This document shows positions 4,879 through 6,743 of a stretch of 6,743 nucleotides of DNA, one piece after another (positions within the stretch are counted from its first letter, which is position 1; the number at the start of each line of letters is the position of its first letter). This DNA comes from Chloroflexota bacterium (GTDB lineage: Bacteria > Chloroflexota > Anaerolineae > Anaerolineales > E44-bin32): positions 1 to 6,743 of the forward strand of contig JAPLGR010000283.1 in assembly GCA_026390045.1 (NCBI GenBank), in the 5' to 3' direction. The notes under the pieces were generated by a model. It searched no databases. It was given only the letters and a program-made list of their open reading frames with translations, and had not been told where the DNA came from. The translations under genes were made by a program, and so were the position numbers.

Positions 4879-5613
4879 ATGGATCTCAACGGCAAGACGA
4901 TCCTGGTGACCGGGGCGGCTCGCCGCCTCGGCCGTGCCATCGCCCTGGAGCTGGCGGGCGCAGGCGCGCACCTGCTTGTCCACCACAGTGCCTCCGATTC
5001 CGAAGCGGCTGAGACATGCGAAGCCATCCGCAAGCTTGGCGTCCAGGCTCATGCCTACCGCGCCGATTTGCGCAAGCACGGCGAGATCACGGACCTGTTT
5101 GAGCAGATCGACCGCCAGGGCCCGCTCCACGCGCTGGTCAACAGCGCTGCCGTCATGCTGTCTGGCGATCTGCTGTCCGTCTCTGAGGCTGACTGGCACG
5201 CGACGATCGACCTCAACCTAAAGGCGGCGTTCTTCGTTCTTCAACAGGCCGCGCTGCGCATCCGGCGGGCGGGCGGCGGCGTGATCGTCAACATCGCCGA
5301 TATCTCCGGCCTGCAGCCCATGCCGCGGTTTCCTGTCCATTCCATCAGCAAGGCCGGTGTGCTGTCGCTCACCAGGGTCGCGGCCCTCGCGCTGGCACCG
5401 GACATCCGGGTCAATGCTGTCGTCCCGGGCCCGGTCCTCAAGCCCGACACAATGTCGGAGAAGCGCTGGCGCTCCTTCGGCCAATCGCTTCCCCTGCAAC
5501 GAACCGGGACGCCCGGGGAGGTCGCACGAAGCGTCCGATTCCTGCTTGAGAACGACTTCATCACAGGCGAAACCCTCCTCGTCGACGGAGGGAACCAGTT
5601 CGTCGCCTCCTGA
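4879..5613 (+). CDS. Short-chain dehydrogenase/reductase, pteridine reductase (PTR1/FolM)-like, His in place of catalytic Tyr
   Basis: This 244-residue Rossmann-fold oxidoreductase has the nucleotide motif TGAARRLG (11-18), an HHS triplet (35-37) at the place where PTR1-type enzymes carry NADPH-binding residues, ADL (62-64), NSAA (88-91), structural Asn113, and a C-terminal TGETLLVDGG (229-238). The TGxxxRxG loop and the HHS suggest NADPH use. In the active site the usual Ser is Asp141 (IADISG), as in Leishmania PTR1 and E. coli FolM. The usual YxxxK is HSISK, so His154 replaces the catalytic Tyr while Lys158 remains. Pterin or dihydrofolate reduction is therefore a guess; a general ketoreductase role, or altered activity, is equally possible. 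The ATG at 4879 is 10 bases after the lipoprotein stop. It is preceded by CCCCCC with no ribosome site, so translation is probably coupled to the upstream gene. A longer open frame starting at 4690 lies inside the lipoprotein gene and is rejected. Confidence 0.88.
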   Translation: MDLNGKTILVTGAARRLGRAIALELAGAGAHLLVHHSASDSEAAETCEAIRKLGVQAHAYRADLRKHGEITDLFEQIDRQGPLHALVNSAAVMLSGDLLSVSEADWHATIDLNLKAAFFVLQQAALRIRRAGGGVIVNIADISGLQPMPRFPVHSISKAGVLSLTRVAALALAPDIRVNAVVPGPVLKPDTMSEKRWRSFGQSLPLQRTGTPGEVARSVRFLLENDFITGETLLVDGGNQFVAS

Positions 5614-5666
5614 TCCGCCGGGGCTCCCGAAGGCCTCTGGACCTCACAGGTCGATGGACGCTTCCC

Positions 5667-5695
5667 TTGAAGGATTGTCTCCCTCGCGTTATCCT
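5667..5695 (+). promoter_or_regulatory. Candidate promoter giving a leaderless prenyltransferase mRNA
   Basis: TTGAAG (5667-5672), a 17-base spacer and TATCCT (5690-5695) match sigma-70 at four of six positions each with ideal spacing. The predicted transcription start, 7 or 8 bases on, is 5702-5703, the first base of the ATG. No Shine-Dalgarno sequence is present in the pyrimidine-rich bases before the ATG, which is what a leaderless transcript would look like. The small hairpin GACCT-CAC-AGGTC (5640-5652) lies just upstream. Confidence 0.45.
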
Positions 5696-5702
5696 CTCTT
5701 CT

Positions 5703-6647
5703 ATGGGCCAAGGACCAGCCAAGGCGCCGCCGCAAGAAACCCAGCCCGACTCCACCAAGCAGAAGTCCAGTCTGGTCTCCTTCCTGCGGCTCTCGAACCC
5801 TGGCCTGCTTGCAGCTGGTGGGCTCTTCTACACCATCGGCGCGGCGGTGGCTGACTACCTTGGACTTCGGGTCAGCCCCACGCTCCTGATCCTCGGCTTG
5901 CTGGTGATGGGCGCCACGTTGCTTCTGGCGCAGTACCTGAACGCGTACTTCACGTTCCTGGTGGAGCGCAGGGCCTCGGCCCCCGATCCATCCGCAGCGT
6001 ATGGGCTGCCTCGCAACGTAGCCCTCTATGCGGCGATCATCTCCGGCGGCATCCTGGCGATCCTGCTGACCGGGATGGCCGTGCAACGCGCCGCGCCACT
6101 CGCCTCGTGGTTGATGCTCGGGATTGGGATCTTGCTGACGTTCGCCTACAGCGTGCCGCCGCTGCGCCTCGCCACCTCCGGCTACGGCGAGCTGACCGCG
6201 GCCATCGGGCTGGCAGGACTCGCTCCGGCATATGGATTCGCATTGCAAACTGGCGAGGCGCACAGGCTGGTATGGCTCGCCACGGCGCCCTTGATCGCAC
6301 TCATGTTCGCCATGCTCATCACCCTACGCCTGCGTGACTATGCTGGCGACTTGCAGCACGAGCGACGGACTCTGATCGTCCGCCTGGGCTGGGAGGCTGG
6401 CATGCGTCTGCACGACGGCGCGATCCTACTTGCCGCCGGGCTCATGGCGGCCGGCCTTGCCGGCGGCCTGCCATCGCGCGTGGGAATCGGAGGCGCCATT
6501 GTCCTCCCGCTGGCCGCGGCCCAGATCTGGCAGATGCGCCGCATCCGCAGCGGATTCCCGCCACGCTGGCACGTCCTGGTGTCCGTCGCCGCGGCACTGC
6601 TGACGCTGACGGCGTACTTCATTCTGGTTGGATTCCTGCTGAGCTGA
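5703..6647 (+). CDS. UbiA-family membrane prenyltransferase (MenA-like), degenerate first Asp motif
   Basis: This 314-residue integral membrane protein has about nine hydrophobic helices (roughly 33-52, 58-84, 105-126, 134-150, 161-182, 188-208, 236-255, 259-277, 289-313), as expected for UbiA prenyltransferases. These transfer an isoprenoid chain from a diphosphate onto an aromatic or other acceptor in quinone, heme or lipid synthesis. Family signs are the cytoplasmic YSVPPLRL (149-156) followed by GYGEL, and the second motif RDYAGD (Asp212, Asp216) followed by RRTLIVRLG. The first motif, normally NDxxDxxxD, reads N80-A-Y-F-T-F-L-V-E88, so the magnesium-binding Asps are Ala, Thr and Glu. MenA-like (1,4-dihydroxy-2-naphthoate) is the closest style, but the acceptor is uncertain. 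The N-terminal 24 residues are polar. ATG at 5703 is preferred over an in-frame TTG at 5667, which forms the -35 box of the predicted promoter. It lies 89 bases after the dehydrogenase. Confidence 0.82.
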   Translation: MGQGPAKAPPQETQPDSTKQKSSLVSFLRLSNPGLLAAGGLFYTIGAAVADYLGLRVSPTLLILGLLVMGATLLLAQYLNAYFTFLVERRASAPDPSAAYGLPRNVALYAAIISGGILAILLTGMAVQRAAPLASWLMLGIGILLTFAYSVPPLRLATSGYGELTAAIGLAGLAPAYGFALQTGEAHRLVWLATAPLIALMFAMLITLRLRDYAGDLQHERRTLIVRLGWEAGMRLHDGAILLAAGLMAAGLAGGLPSRVGIGGAIVLPLAAAQIWQMRRIRSGFPPRWHVLVSVAAALLTLTAYFILVGFLLS

Positions 6648-6649
6648 CC

Positions 6650-6685
6650 GGGTGAAGCCTGCCGCAAGCCCCCTGGCTTCAGCCC
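6650..6685 (+). repeat. REP-like imperfect hairpin after the prenyltransferase gene
   Basis: TGAAGCC (6653-6659) pairs with GGCTTCA (6675-6681), extended by GGG/CCC past one bulged G, around a 15-base loop. It starts 3 bases after the stop codon. There is no T-tract, so it is a 3'-end stability hairpin or U-poor terminator. The GGCTTCAGCCC arm resembles palindromic intergenic repeats seen in several environmental phyla, but no second copy is in this window. Confidence 0.4.
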
Positions 6686-6743
6686 GTGGGGACAAGGCGG
6701 GCATTCTTGGGTGGCCTCAGCCGTGTCGTCGTGTGGCATACCA
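6686..6743. other. Right-edge stretch without an identified gene
   Basis: These last 58 bases show no start with a ribosome site and no recognisable coding sequence. An open frame on the minus strand that enters here overlaps most of the prenyltransferase 3' end and lacks any family-like sequence, so I treat it as a shadow. Confidence 0.5.

Noticed and set aside
5241..6263. 340-codon open frame on the minus strand across the dehydrogenase and prenyltransferase genes
   Set aside because: It covers parts of two well-supported plus-strand genes and the promoter between them, and its product is low-complexity Arg/Gly/Gln sequence.

Overview
The window is GC-rich bacterial chromosome with ordinary-looking gene content. 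I see no mobile element, CRISPR array or phage gene. It most resembles the phylum Chloroflexota (Anaerolineae or Dehalococcoidia relatives). The reasons are three predicted lipoproteins, two of them with Thr/Pro-rich linkers after the lipidated Cys (one a long run of Thr-Pro repeats leading into an SH3-like domain), an N-terminal piece of a glycyl-radical enzyme, and a short monofunctional proline dehydrogenase. This assignment is inference from protein style; no marker gene is present.

Left half, minus strand (1-2894). From right to left transcription runs through a secreted CE1/LpqC-type esterase lipoprotein (1917-2894), a Thr-Pro/SH3-like lipoprotein (953-1774), a tRNA-Lys(CUU) gene with encoded CCA (586-661), and the first 132 codons of a probable pyruvate-formate-lyase-like glycyl-radical enzyme that starts with GTG at 398 and runs off the left edge. 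The tRNA has a near-consensus promoter (TTGACA, 16 bp, TAGAAT) that puts the start of transcription only a few bases before the mature 5' end. The same TAGAAT box recurs upstream of the SH3-like lipoprotein and of the glycyl-radical gene. A perfect 13-bp hairpin (726-759) separates the lipoprotein transcript from the tRNA.

Centre (2895-3152). This is a divergent control region. An extended -10 promoter (TTGGGC, 17 bp, TGC-TACAAT) faces right, a weaker extended -10 site faces left, and there are two short inverted repeats, one overlapping the rightward -35.

Right half, plus strand (3153-6647). Proline dehydrogenase, a lipoprotein of unknown function and a short-chain dehydrogenase of pteridine-reductase type are packed with gaps of 18 and 10 bases and look like one operon. 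A UbiA-family membrane prenyltransferase follows after 89 bases. It has no visible ribosome binding site but does have a plausible promoter placed so that the mRNA would begin at or beside its ATG (a candidate leaderless transcript). A REP-like imperfect hairpin follows its stop codon.

The points most worth a second look are the short-chain dehydrogenase with His in place of the catalytic Tyr (Asp-His-Lys instead of Ser/Asp-Tyr-Lys), the UbiA homologue whose first Asp-rich motif has lost its aspartates while the second is intact, and the leaderless arrangement upstream of that gene. I do not see a convincing new multi-gene system.
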